In this document: in pieces, positions 22,572 through 35,106 of the stretch
Position numbering within the stretch: position 1 is the first letter of the stretch
How the letters are laid out: each line of letters begins with the position of its first letter
NCBI RefSeq assembly: GCF_036417845.1
Contig: NC_089981.1
Location: 40,430,668 to 40,494,667, forward strand
Direction of reading: 5' to 3'
DNA: 64,000 nt
Source of the DNA: Apteryx mantelli
Taxonomy: Eukaryota > Chordata > Aves > Apterygiformes > Apterygidae
Notes under the pieces: generated by a model
Told to the model about the DNA's origin: nothing
The model's input: the letters and a program-made list of their open reading frames with translations, nothing else
Database searches by the model: none
Program-made: the position numbers and the translations under genes

Positions 22572-25500
22572 CCCTTCTAACCTTGTGAGCCTTCTGTTGT
22601 TTACCAGAAAAGGCTAATGGGAAAAAAAGGAAGGAGGCACAAAGAAACAAAAGAATTAAGATGAAAAGAAAATAATTACATTGGCTGTGATATGAAATCA
22701 AGGACAATATTTTTCCTCCCTGCTATAGGCATTTATTTTTGCTAGTAGAGTACTGGGATAAGGAGACATTGTTCCCCTCACATGGTCAAAACAAATGTAA
22801 AATTTGCAGTCTGACATTGAAAATGACTGATGCTTGTGCAGAATGTTGGACTCAGGCAATCTAGATCAGTATCGCTGTGGCTTCTCATGTAGAACTTTGC
22901 TCCTTTCAGTCCACATAAAAGAATCCTAAATTCCTGCTCAAGGGTGAGGCCTTTCAAATAAATACAACATCTGTGAATCAAAGCAAAATGCATATAAAAT
23001 AAAAATGTCTCATATTAGCAAGAAACTTGTCTTTGCTGCATCTATTATTATCTTTACTGTACTCTTTATTTTATAACAAGTTTTACTAATTGGATCATTA
23101 ATCAGCAGAGCTTGGCAGCGCTCTGCATATGTATGCAGGCACAGCGTAGCACGGGAGATCACTAGCACACGGAGATCGGGGTAGTGAGCTACGTGAAACC
23201 TTTGCCAAGAGAATAATAATGTAGCCTTCAGCTTCTAATAATTTTTAAAAAGATTTCTTGGCCAAACACTCACATGTTCAGGATTACCTAGCAGAAAATT
23301 ATGTGACTGTCAGCAAACTAAATCATTTTGAATACAGATGAACAAGGCATGTAAGCGGAGTCGAAAAACTATTGTTAACTAATCACTTGTCTGACCTTAA
23401 CTGCGCTCTAATTACAGGGTCTACATTCTGGGTGCCGAAGATAAATGCTTATAATAATATAATGCCTGTTACAGAAGGACTGGCAGCGCTTTGTGTTTAG
23501 GCACATCAGGTTGAGAACAGTATTAAGTCTCATCAGATGAAATGCGGGCAGGGCCCTGCTACCAGCTGTCTGGTTATTCTCTGTGCTGGGCGTGCGGCGA
23601 CGCAGGGCTGGCTTTGCCCGCATGGGATGCCCAGTAGCATGCAGGGCATCAGCCCCAGCCCCTCCACGTCCCTGCTCCCTCCACCGTCCCCTCTTGCTGC
23701 AGGAAAGCTGTCCCTGGAGATAAGCCCTTGCGCAGCTCTGGTTTCTGACGATGCTGCCTTGCAGGGCAGTGGGAACATTACTTGATTATGTTGCTTGTTC
23801 GCTGCAGGCAGGCAGGAGCCACGCTGGGCATGTGCCTGGTTGCAACTCAGCTGCATGAGGCGCTGCAATACCCCTTAGTTTTTTGGGGGAAGGGGGCAGG
23901 AGGAAAGGAGTGGGAAGCTATTTCATGACCCTACCTCCTTTTCCTTAGCACTCTAGAAAAGCCTGGGCTGGGCTGACTTTCCCGGGGAAATAGCAAGCAG
24001 CATCACCGCCTGGGCCTGGACACTCAGTGTCCGCATGAGCTGCGAGGTGTCAGGGCATGGGGCTCCCCGTAATGCAGGAGGGCTGGCTCTGCCGCTCCTG
24101 GAGCACCAGCCCGTTCAGAGGGCTGCCGGGCTGCAGCGTCCCCCCGCCGCAAGGCACCCTCTCGGGCAGTTTGAGTGCTTTCTGAATTGGGCAGCCCAGC
24201 TGAAGGAGTTGTTTCAACTTGATATAAATAGAGGCAGCCCAAGTTCGTCTCTGCAGCGGGGGGAGCACCCGGACGAGCCTGAGAGGCAGGGATGTGGCCT
24301 GGGTGAGCAATGCTGGACCCCATCGCTCCCCCGTGGAGGGACCAGCCCTCGCCGCGTTCAAGGGCTGCAGCCACCACTCGCAGACACTTCCCTGAGCAGT
24401 GCTGAGCACAGTGGGAGAAAACGCCTGCCTCCCCCAAAGCGGTTATCTGATTATCCAAGGCAAAATAGCCACATGCACGGCACTTGCAAACCTATCATCC
24501 CAACAGACAAATAAAGGGAAAATAAGTCACAAAGAATTTCTGGGAATTAGCTGTGGTCACACTGTAGGGGCACCAAAGCTCTCAAAAAAGAAAATTAATG
24601 GAATAGGATATCATTTTGGTCAACTAATATAAGTCATGCAGGAAATGTTGATGCCAGCACTCCAATATGCTGCCAGAGCAAAGACTTTCTGAGCTAGTGC
24701 CATAGTGTGAAATTATTCTCCCTGTCCCAGTTTAAGTCCTCACTCCCTCTCTCCTGCTTGCAGGTTAAATTCAAAGGTGTGTTCTCCATTTTTAATATCC
24801 TTCTTGCTGTTTTCCAGGTGTCTACTTTTGCATTTCTCTGATGTTTCCTGTAGGAATATTCCGCACCAATTCCCTACAATAAGACTCATGTAGACAGGCT
24901 GTTAAATATGAATCTCAGACGCTATGAAAAATTCCCTGGTATAGCCACCAAAAGGGAAGTAGAGAGGGTAAGAGGTAAGAGAGAAAATTGATATCACAGT
25001 TGAAAAAGTTTTTTTTCAATCCTGCAGGCTGCAGAAAATATTGTTGTTAATGGAGTGTTACAATCTTCTGAGAACATCCCCTCTCCCAGAAGTATTTCTT
25101 GGAAGTTATTAAGGGTGTTTGGTATGTCTTTGCATTTAGGCTGTATGGTGCTGGTACAGCTGATTTAGGAACACTGGCTCCTGCATCAGAACAAAAGGAC
25201 GGACCCTAAGCATTGGTTTAACCTGTTATCCTTTACTTGGCACAGGAGCGATGCAAGGTAACCACCTATAATGACGTCAGATACAAGTTGTCTTGACCTC
25301 ATGATTTTAAACTGTCTGATGTTGATAGCTACTTGTTACCATTCTTATTGCCTGACTTCCTGTTTAGTTACTGTTTGACTGAAAGTATTTTGACAGTCAT
25401 GATGTGGTATCAGTTCATTAACTCCTTTTTCCTCTGCACTAAGGAGAGCCTGGTGGGAGAGGGGCAAGGCCTGGCGGCTGCCCGGTGTGTGCTGGCGCAG

Positions 25501-28500
25501 GACGATGCCTGCCGGAGCAAGCAGGAGAAGGGCCATCCTGACATTGTGTGTCTAATCGAATCTGGGCCATAATCATTTCCTACTGGCTCAGCTTCAGTCA
25601 CATCGTTAGCCTGATGCTGAAATTAGATCCTGCCTGCCAGCGACATTCGTTTTCCTACCGTGGCCCTATCCATCCGGCTGTGCTTCCTGCACGCTGCCTC
25701 CGCTCGTAGGTGACTGACAATCCTGGTTATGTCGATCCAGACACAGCAGGCAGCTTTCACTTAGCGCTCCCTGCAGACTGAGGCAACTGTCAAACATGAG
25801 CGTTTCGGTACCCTGCCACGCTCCTGTGTAAAGCAGGAACCTCTCTGTGTTACGGCCCGGGTCTGACTCCCTCCCAGTGCCCTGTGCTCATCACAAATAG
25901 GTGACAACGGCTAACGGGTATGTGAGCAATACCCTTTACCTAAATCTATACTATCTCTATGTCTATACCATGTGCAGTTGGGGTGAGATAGCGAATCTGG
26001 GGCCAGATTCACTCAGCTGTTACTCCATTTGCTTTGTGAGGCACCCGAGTAGGAGGGACGCAATATTTGGGGCCCCTTTTTTGACCTCTGGCCATATAAG
26101 CCTATGGTTTAGCCAGCTCATTTCTGAGTTAAGTCTTGAGTTTTCAGGAAAAGTTGTGGCAAGCAAACAGGAGGTGCACTTTCCTCAGATCAGTGGTGTT
26201 ACAGCTGGTGCATGAATGCTACAAATACTGTGAGACTTTCTGCTTTTCCCATCCACCCACTATAACATGACATTAAGGAGTCCTTGTAATAACCAAAGAG
26301 TCCTTGACACTTCAGAAAACTAGAGGAACCTGGATACATTCCTGTGCGGGTCATTAATTTCTCTTGTGCCTCCCACACTTCCCAGGGTGTGAACTTGTAC
26401 TTGCCACTGTGAGTACGCCTCTTCCAGGGAGGTGGCTGCACTTCGGGGCAGGAGAGCAACGGCAGCCCCAGGTTGGGCACCCCCTCCTGCCCCGAGGGGG
26501 TGGCAGTTTGCAGGGTGCTGGCTCTGGATCGGTAAAGAGGATATGCTTCACTTTGGGCACAGTCAGACTCATGTGTGATTTTAAATGTGTGAGCAGTCAC
26601 ACCACAGGGGGATGTCTCCTCTTAGCACAAGACATCTCCGTTGCAGTTGTTTCTGTCTGAGCCCGGCACTGTAGGCCTCTTATGTGTTCAGTGGAGAAAA
26701 GTGGGCAATGGTAGGGATTTACCTCATCCTGAAGCAGGCATCTAAAAAGTCAGATGAATCCTAGAAGTGCTTTTTAGGAAGACTTTATCCATGAACAGTG
26801 TGAAGAATGGTAGCCAGTGAAAAGACTGACTCTTGGATGAACTCCAGACTACCTTTTAAAAATATAATATTTTAAGTAAACATTTTAATGTAAAGAAACC
26901 TTCAGTTTTCTCTTGTTAACAAAAGCAAATAAACGCAGTTTTTAAATACCATTTGGGATTCCAATCAGGAACTGCAAACACCATATGGATTTGCTTCTCC
27001 CATCATCTTTTTACCTTGCATTTCAGGAGGGCTGAGAAGAGCTATGGCAGCTTCCTTTCTTCATCTCTTATCTAATCATGAAGTCCTCTCTTGGGCAAGA
27101 CCATCTTTGAAGCTCCTGGGAAGCTTGTCTGATTCAAGACCTCTGGGTTCAATTCCAGAGAATTAATTTAGGACCTGGCACTCAGAAAATTCAATTTTAG
27201 CTTAGATCTTATTTTCCCATGACAGCTCTAGGATCCTGGCTATTCCATTCCCTCCCACCTTGTATTTTTTACAACTTCTTTGCTTCTTGCTGCATTTTCT
27301 CCACTGTGTATACAAAGGCATCAGTGTGAGATAGCACCAAATGTTTTGAGAAAATATAAAAAAATCCACATATGCATATAAAAAGAGGCTTTCACGATGT
27401 GTTTATTCCTGACCTGGAGCAAAGGAGCAGCACTCTAATTCTAAAATAGGTGTTAAAACAGAGCCATGAGTTAAACTGTCAGGCTTTCAGGTGGCATAAA
27501 TACCATAGGTGGTGTAACACTTTACTTTAGCTGAGGATTTGCACACTTAATTCAGTTTTATAGCATTTTCTTGCAAATTGCACTATTTTTTTTTCATCAT
27601 CCAGACATACTGATTTACCTTTAGTTATTTATTTGTTGCTTATTTATTAGAACCTCTTCAAGGGATAATTGGACTACTGCGGTCCTGCTAGAGGATAGGT
27701 ATTGATCTGGGCATTCCTTTATTGCTTATCTATTTTACTGCCAAATAATCCTCTCTGGCCACTTGTCTTCACTTACTTTGGATTCTGGAAGCAGCCTGGA
27801 AACTCCGCGCTGCCCATTACAGTAATGGAAAGTATTGATATGCTAATTGTCCATGAGGTGATTGGAAGAGCTGGGAACAACATAATGATCTTGCTGTTCT
27901 ACAAGCTGTCAATGATGAGTTATTCTGAAATCTTTTATTGCAAATATTGACATGTTAGGTAATGAATAAAACTCACACTGAAGAACCAAAATTACTTTTT
28001 GAATTAAAAAAGCCCTCCAAATGCTATGGGTTTCTGATCAGTCCCTCTAGAAAGTGCAACTACTCAGAAGGTGAAGTGTAATAAAACTGACATGACGGGC
28101 TGGGCGGGGGGACTTGCAAATGAGATCTCTGGCTTTGTAGCTAGAAAACTATAACTATAGAAGTGCCTAATCTAAATGTACATTTATAAATATGTAAAAT
28201 GGCAAGGATGCAGTTTTTCGAAAGTGCTTTCATTTTGCAATTGAATCTGCTAGTGTAGCCCTCACAGAATAGGGTTAAAAGGTAAAACAGGCATCATAAC
28301 TTTGCTTTGGGAAGCCCAAGATTATGCCGGTGGCATAAAAAAGGGGAGGAGAAGGATCTTTGGACCACCCATGCATTCTGTGTGGGGCCAAACATAATCC
28401 CGAGTGAAGGCAGATGGGAGGTAGATGAGGAAGTCGAGCTGTGATGGGAAGGAAAGAAGGAAAGAGAGGCTCAACACAGAGCCCTGCCGGGTGAGGGCAG

Positions 28501-29519
28501 GCTCCTGGAGCAGATGCGCTTTGCACGGGGCTGAAGCAGGACCTGGGCAGTGGACAGAAATACGTACTGTGCAGTAGAGGACAGTTCTGCGTTGGCAAGG
28601 GGTATGAGCAAACTGACCTAACAAGCTTTTTCCATCTCTAGTTTCTGAGTCACAAACAGAGAATGCCATTGCAACCACATTTCGGGCCAAAAGGGAGCTA
28701 CACAGCAGGGGGCTCTTTGCGGGCAGATGATGTGTGAGGAATAAAATGAAAATGAATGGACCCAAGTGTCAGGGCCTGCCCTTTCCGTAGTGCTAGGACA
28801 GACAATCCAGCGGCTGTTGTAGAGCAGAATGAGCTACAGTCTCTGTGCTTTGACTGAAATGCTGAGCCCAAGGCCTGGCAGGAGAGGGTTTAACTCTTAG
28901 GCTAGCTTAGCTTGGACTAGCAGAGCATCCTGCATTGGGTCTTCCATAATACACTGTTTCTGGATGCTCATTCAACCACTTTGTGCATGCAATATAGAGG
29001 AGCTTGAACCTGCAGAGATTGTTCCCGGCATTAACCATTTTTGTGCCTCAGGCAGTCCAGCGTAACTGAGGAGCAACCTCCTGGGAATGCAGACACAGGT
29101 GACATTGGCAGAGCTGAAGCCTGAATCCAAGCCTATCACTGCTGGAGCGCAATGAAAGGTGAAGTAATTTGCCCAGGTGCTTCCTGCCGCTGTGGGCTCA
29201 GGAACCCTTGGTGTGCAGGGGATGGGGAGGCTTTTCTCACGCTCTCATAATACACAGTTTGCTTTCTGAAAAAATTTCCGTGCTGGAACCTCTTCCCTGC
29301 TTTCAGTTTAATCCTTATATTCTCAACAAGCTTACTGGTGGGTACCATATCAATGCATACACTTAATATCTCTTTACATGCTAAGATGTTTTGAGAGAGG
29401 CATATGAGTGATATGAAGGAACCTGAATGCCTATTAAGACTCTTGCTTTGAAAACTGAGCTCCAACTCCGTTTTCCAAAGAGAATAATGTTGCAATAGTC
29501 AGGAGAGCTTCAAGCTTCA

Positions 29520-29910
29520 TGCAGAGTGAAAGATCAAAACATTATAAAGCCGTAATGCAGATGAATTCTAATGGGTAGATGGGTGTATGTGGATATGCTA
29601 ACATGCCTGTTTAACTTGATAAATGTTAATGATGATGACAAGTTTATAGATGTATTTGGATCTATATTTATCATTTTGCTGCAATATATTAAAAATAGGA
29701 TTATTATTATTTTGAATCCATCAAAAAGCTGTTGCTAAGCACAGTGCCAAACTCGGGCTTGCTAAGTGGCAGTCATATACAAAATACTGCAATATATTAT
29801 TACAAATTTTTGTTCTTAATTAACACAGTCCTGAATTTTCATCATCATCAATCCTGTCACTGGGCATGACACATATAAATGACTAGAATTAATTTTTTTC
29901 AGAGTGCTAT
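29520..29910. promoter_or_regulatory. AT-rich motif-dense block (candidate conserved non-coding element)
   Basis: About 390 bases of AT-rich but non-simple sequence carry homeodomain-type sites (TTAATTAA near 29,817; several TAAT cores), a full MEF2 consensus TTAAAAATAG at 29,689-29,698, and two copies of GCAATATATTA (about 29,680 and 29,790). Such composition is typical of deeply conserved developmental enhancers in vertebrates. Conservation cannot be judged here, so the regulatory role is inferred. Confidence 0.22.
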
Positions 29911-30424
29911 TTCCAGATTGCAGCCAGCAAGGTTAGATTGCATCTAGAGACATTATTGCATTTTGCTCCTTTGCCTCAAACCAGTCTAAACTCCCTAAAA
30001 AAAATCATACTTCTAGATTATAAGAATGATTGTGAAATTAAATATGAATTGTATACCAAACTGGTCAGACATGACAAATGAAAAATCTGAGCTTCAGTTT
30101 CTAACATGCCAAACACCTTTACCTCCTAGAGACGCCACTGAAAATGTAGATCCCCTGAAACATATTTATGAATAACCCTTGTCCCACAAAGTAAGAGCTG
30201 TCAGGTTTGCCAATATCATTTGAAGACACTCCTGAGTCTACGATAACTAAAACCAACACTCTTTAGCTTAATAATTGGCAGGGATCAGTTATTCTTCAAG
30301 AAAGGTCTAGATACAATTTTTGAAGCAAATACCATTCATGTATCTGATACCTTTCATCTGGGCATCTCAACAGAATATTTAATCATTAAGGGGTTAAACC
30401 TCGCAATCCTGGTAGCAGGATACA

Positions 30425-30549
30425 TTAATAAACCCACTTTACAAATATTATTTGTTTAGCCTTTGCTGCACAGCAAGTTGAAGAGAGAACCTGATGCTGA
30501 AGCCAGATATCCTGACCTCTATTCTCCTAGTGCCATCAGCCACCCTACC
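30425..30549 (-). repeat. MIR/CORE-SINE relic
   Basis: The plus strand runs CCCACTTTACAAAT ... GCACAGCAAGTTGAAGAGAG ... AGCCAGATATCCTGACCTCT ATTCTCCTAGTGCC. This parallels the reverse-complement MIR order (CCCATTTTACAGAT, CACACAGCAAGT, AGCCAGGAT, AACCCAGATCTCCTGACTCC, TAGTGC). It is one of the longer copies in the window. Confidence 0.65.
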
Positions 30550-30689
30550 TTTAACACAGCAAGGTTGCTGAGAGCACACCTCATTTATTCACAGATGTGC
30601 CACAGAGAAATGCCTAAGCAGAACTGAGTAAAGCTATGATGTGGATGGAAGTAAAAGAGGGGGCTGTATAGCCTTTTCAGCTAATTCAG

Positions 30690-31530
30690 TGCTGTGGGAT
30701 AACGGTCTGTGATTATCTGCGATCCTCCCTGCCGTGGGGTAGACAGCGGATACAAAGGGTGATTTGCGGCCTGATGCCCGTGCCGGTGAGGGGTGAGACA
30801 GCGCCCAGGGCGAGCCGGAGGTCCCACCACTCGACGTTGCTCCACCCAAAACGACGCCTGGGGCGAGGCGGGACTCTTGCAGCCTGGTGTTGTTGATAGG
30901 GGCAAAAGAAGAAAAAGGCCAGCAGCCATTGACACCCTCTGCTGAGCTCGGCGAGGACCAGACGTCCCACAGTCTTTGACTCAGCCCCACCTCGCCAAGA
31001 GTATAAATTCAGCGCATAAACGATCCTCCATTTCGAGGACGAGAACACCAACCTACGGACGGGTCGACGGGCCTGGACCTTTCTCCTCCCCAAAACAGGG
31101 ACGCCTTTTTGTCAGGGTTTGTGCCTCCGACAACGTCGGACGTTACCCCGGGAAAAATACCATTGTTGAAAGCGCTTAATTATCAGTTTGAGCTCAGAAA
31201 AAGTAGAATTGGTTGCAGTAAGTGCATTTATCACCGGCAATCCTGAACCTGTTGATCTGTCGCTTTAATAAATTGTCTATTTTGATCAACTTTGCGAAAC
31301 TGACTCAGTGAAAGTCCTTTTGAGGAGGGCTCTGGCAGGCAAACGTTGATACCAAAGGGGAGGGCCTTCCTTATTTTGTTCAACTTTGTGAACCTGATCC
31401 AGTGAAAGCCCTTTTGAGGAGGGCTCTGGCAGGCAAAGTTGATTACCAAATTATTGTTCAACTTTGTGAACCTGACTCAGTGAAAGCCCTTTTAGGAGGG
31501 CTCTGGCAGGCAAAGTTGATTACCCCTTGT
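30690..31530 (+). mobile_element. Solo endogenous-retrovirus LTR, plus strand
   Basis: A CpG-rich segment in AT-rich surroundings has the order of parts of an LTR. A U3-like region (about 30,690-31,000) is followed by a TATA box at 31,002-31,008 (TATAAAT), a transcribed region, and AATAAA at 31,267-31,272 in a TTTAATAAATTG setting. Then come three copies of a ~72-base unit. No viral coding region is next to it, so it reads as a solo LTR. Retained CpGs suggest a fairly recent insertion compared with the MIR relics. Avian ERVL- or ERVK-type LTRs look similar, but I cannot fix the family or the exact ends. Confidence 0.6.
31281..31524. repeat. Three tandem copies of a ~72-base unit in the LTR
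   Basis: Copies at 31,281-31,353, 31,376-31,447 and 31,454-31,524 share CAACTTTG(C/T)GAA(A/C)CTGA, CAGTGAAAG(T/C)CCTTTT, GAGGGCTCTGGCAGGCAAA and GTTGAT(T)ACC. They are separated by short unique spacers (about 22 and 6 bases). Copies 2 and 3 resemble each other more than copy 1, suggesting stepwise duplication of the LTR end after, or within, the family's history. Confidence 0.9.
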
Positions 31531-34479
31531 CCTCCCTTCACGCGACAGTAACAAGTGCCCACACAGGACAGCACTCATGCGGGGCATCCCCAGCCTCATT
31601 TGCATTTCCATTAAGTCCGTGCCTACTTCAACTCCCCTGAAGTCACCTGCAGCCTTCAGGTGCAAGAGTGTAGCTACCTCAGCCATGTGGACACCACAGT
31701 CACACATAATTTTATTAAATAGTTTTTGATATCAAGAGATCGGGGTGCTTATAAATTAGAAGACTGATGATTTCATTGCAGGGTAGGGCAGAAGGAGAAT
31801 GTGCATTTGGAAATGAAAATCCAGCAGAAAAAAGCCCACATCTTTTAGAATAGTGAAGGAAGCACCAGAAACTTTGGCTAGCATCAACTGTGTTTATATA
31901 AACAAGCCTTCTCTGACAAGCTTGGCTCTGAAGAAAATTTCCCTTTCTAGCCCTTAGTAGTTGTGCACAAAGTTACAATAAGTAGCTTTCTTGTAATGGA
32001 TCCTGCCAAGACCACAGGCCAAGCACAGTTTTTCATTATTCTGGCACAACATGCTATGAAGCTAATAAAAGCAAGAGAAGAATCTTTTATCCGAGTGTAT
32101 TTCCTTGTTTGCTCTGATCATCCTTCTGTGCTGGTACCCTGCATTTCGGTTACGCATTCGTACCTAGCTACGTTCTGAGCAACCTAAAATTACATATCAT
32201 TGCAACACCTTTGCAGTGTGTGTGACCTCCTGGTCTCAAGTGCCACGGCACGGGCCGACAGAGTGCCTTGCTCAGGGCCACAGGAAATCTGCAGCAGAGC
32301 TGGGACCACACCTGGGCTCCAGGTGCAAAACCAGACGCCTGTCCCTGTGATATGGTGATGTGAAGGCAAAGGGAGAGATCGACACTGACAGAAACCAGCA
32401 CCTTTACCAACCACCACGTAAACACAAAGCACTCACACGTGCATGAGCAGAGCGGTAACGCGATCCTATCGGGTCTGGTTGTGAACACGCAGCCTCTCCA
32501 GCTGCTGGCCTCAGATCCCCTGGTCTCCCCAGTGGCTGGCACTTGGACCTACAAGCCCCTGCAGTTGTGGTCCCACTCCAGTTGCAGGTACTTGGGCCTC
32601 TTACCCTACGTGCTGGCTGATTCAGCTTGAAGCTCACTAGCTTTTGCACATACTCACCCAGAGGAGAGAGCACACCTACACATAAGATAGCTAGAAACAA
32701 GATTTAATGAGAATACAGGATAGCCTGTGGTGACCAAGCACAGGGCTCAGCTACACTTGACCAGCCCCTTTCAGGCCCCTTCCCAGTATTTCCCATATGT
32801 CTTCCTCCCTGATCCACCTTGCACCCTCCCTTTTCCCACCTTTGGTCCTTCCCCTAAACATTGCATAGTAAGTCCGGCACATTCCCAAAAAGCTTTTCCT
32901 GCTGCCTCCCATAAAGTCCTATACTGTAGGTAATAACCACCTTCAGTTTGCAAGGCATCTGGTGGAGAGTTTCTTGGCTGACTCATCTTGGTGGGTTTCA
33001 CGCCAGGGACCAAGGTCTATCAGTCCTCTCTGATGGGCTTTGGAGTAATGAATGCAGCGTGCTGCAGTTTCACTGAGCAGGTTACTGGGGTTCCTCCACC
33101 CATCTTTGTTCTCTCTGGACCTTTGGGTTTGCAGCGATTACCCTTTAATCACATCACTTACCATCCCCAAGGTAACCAGGAATACGACTGGATCCTTTGT
33201 ACTGTGCTGCCTGAGAAGCTGAGGAGAATAAAATATATTTACAGCCCCAGAACTTCCCCTTCGATCGGTTAGCAAACTGGAAGAGCTTGTTTTTTGGCTG
33301 GGGAGAGTTGGCTGGAGCCAAGCGAGCGGAGAGATGGGTCATGCAGGGAACCCCAGCAGGGATCTGTGCTCTGGCAGACGGAGGAAATTCGTGCTTCCCA
33401 CAGTCACGTCCCTCAGGGGTCAGAAAGCACTCCTCTTTCCCAAACCCAGGCTTTGGTTCTGGAAACTTGTTCCCAAGCTGATTTCCACTTGGGAATTAAC
33501 TATTAGGGGTTAAAATTCCATTAAAGAAGTAACAAAAGCTAAATCTAGACATTCAAATAAAACTCTTACTTTTAGTAAAAAATTACACTCATCCTTCCAA
33601 GTGATGTGAAATTCTCACCAATAAATCTCTACTTCACAAGCTCCTCTGACTATATTAAACATGAATTACAAGAATTCTGCTTGTACGTGACAGTATTTTT
33701 GTGCAGATTAGTAGAACACAATTTTAGAAGCCATTTGGCAGCTTTTGGCTGTTACAAACTGGCTTTAATTGTTAGCTAAAAGAACTCATGCTCTAAGCAT
33801 TTCTCTTCAGCTATTAAATATATGCTGTGAGCTTTTTAGAGAGTTAAACTTTATTCTGCACACATGCAGATCTACTTACGTACTTGCCATGCACTGGGGA
33901 ATACCTTACAACCAAAGGTACCACTTAATGAACAGACAATGATTTTCCCATAAAAGCAGAATAGCTTACAAGCTAATGTAGATTTCTTTGCTTTCAGTCA
34001 TTATATACTGAAAGTTAATGTTCCTAAAACGAGGGCTGCTCCTCCTCCCATTGAAGCCAAGTGGCATCAGGATTGGGCCTGTAAACTGAAAACAGCGTAA
34101 GCTTCCTAAAGGCTGGGTTTCATACTTTTACAAGGGTATTAAATTGCACAAGCTAGCTTGCGATTGACTGGCTATAATGAAACTGTCTGCTCTTTTCCAG
34201 TTATGCAAGAAAGATGAAAGGAGCACGTGCCAGAAAGTGGAAGGAGAGCCCATTTGGGAGTAACACCTCCCCTTCCTTATCGCGGGAGCGCCAGTGTTTC
34301 TGTCCCGTGGGAAGTTAGTTGCATGGACGTCCTGCCCGTAGGGCTGCAGCCCTGGCCCTGCCTGGCCCGCTAGTCCGAGCTGCAACAGAGGGGTCTCTAC
34401 TCTCCATATGCGGAAAATGGATGTGCCACGGCTTCCACCCCATAGCTCCTTCAGGACCTCCATAGGTCCTACCCCGTAG
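31531..34479. other. Upstream region between LTR and CpG island
   Basis: No gene is recognised. Apart from the MIR relic at 32,261 it contains unremarkable sequence, AT-rich from about 33,500 to 34,150. Open frames at 32,168-33,013 on both strands are short and inconsistent. This region would be the 5' flank of the gene starting in the CpG island. Confidence 0.5.
32261..32352 (-). repeat. MIR/CORE-SINE relic
   Basis: The plus strand reads GTGCCTTGCTCAGGGCCACA, then GCAGCAGAGCTGGGACCACA and CCTGGGCTCC, matching reverse-complement MIR (GTGACTTGCCCAAGGTCACA, GGCAGAGCCGGGATTCGAA, CCCAGGTC). This is the CORE-plus-middle part and is better preserved than most copies here. Confidence 0.65.
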
Positions 34480-34890
34480 GTCCCACGCCCCGGCTCCCTT
34501 CCACCGTGCTCCGAAACTGCTGTGGGCGCCTGTCGGGCAAGGGGCTTGGGGAGGCCGCACCGCTCACGGCGGCCGGGCGCGCTGCTGCGGCACACCGCAG
34601 AGAGCAGCCCCGCAATTGCCAACAATAACTCCCGCCGTATCCTGAGCCAGGCTGCAAGAAATCACGAGATTAACTAAAACAGCACCGGCAGCGTGAGGGG
34701 CTCTGCAACCGTGACTGCGCCCCGCGGACGCCGAAGCTGCAGCCAGAACCGCGCTGGACCTTCGCGTTTTCTCCCGGCAGACGGAGCGGTTCTGCGGGCA
34801 GCGTGGGCCGGGCCCCCCGGTCGGCGGGCGCAGCGCCCCGCGCTCGGGCCGGGCCCGGGCGGCCCCAGCGCTGGGTGCGGGCCCGGCAGC

Positions 34891-34974
34891 GCCGAGCCGA
34901 GCCGAGCCGGGCGAAGCCGAGCCGCGCCGAGCCGAGCCGCGCCGGGCGGGGCGGGGCGAGGCGAGGCCAGGCCG
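34891..34974. repeat. GCCGA/GCCGC pentamer-rich low-complexity tract
   Basis: A run of GCCGAGCCGAGCCGAGCCGG-type pentamers passes into GCCGCGCCGAGCCGAGCCGC and then GGGCGGGGCGGGGCGAGGCG. It lies in the presumed promoter or 5' untranslated region. Strong strand asymmetry downstream (G-rich on the plus strand) could favour quadruplex or R-loop formation; that is inference. Confidence 0.85.
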
Positions 34975-35106
34975 CGGGTCGCCGCGGCGGGGCGGAGCGG
35001 AGCGCGGCGGGCGCCGCCCCCGGCCCTCCCCGCGCCGCCGCCCCGCCGGCCGCACGCTCCGCCGGGGCCGGGCTGCCGAGCGGCCCCGAGTTGGCGGCGC
35101 GGGGCC

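Larger units (their letters stand above)
22433..30424. other. Intergenic or intronic DNA, no gene recognised
   Basis: Largely AT-rich from 22.5 kb, with a GC-rich patch at about 23,530-24,420 giving overlapping open frames on both strands (for example 24,035-24,514 and 24,024-24,458), treated as chance. The 36-base poly-A at 22,535 and the AT-rich block at 29,520-29,910 are listed separately. No RNA gene is seen. Confidence 0.5.

Noticed and set aside
29140-29185. Possible MIR piece (AAAGGTGAAGTAATTTGCCC)
   Set aside because: Single short match with no further consensus order visible.
34040-34085. CCCATTGAAGCC...GGATTGGGCCT, resembling an ancient sauropsid repeat motif
   Set aside because: I recall similar motifs in old repeats but cannot name the family, and the match is short.
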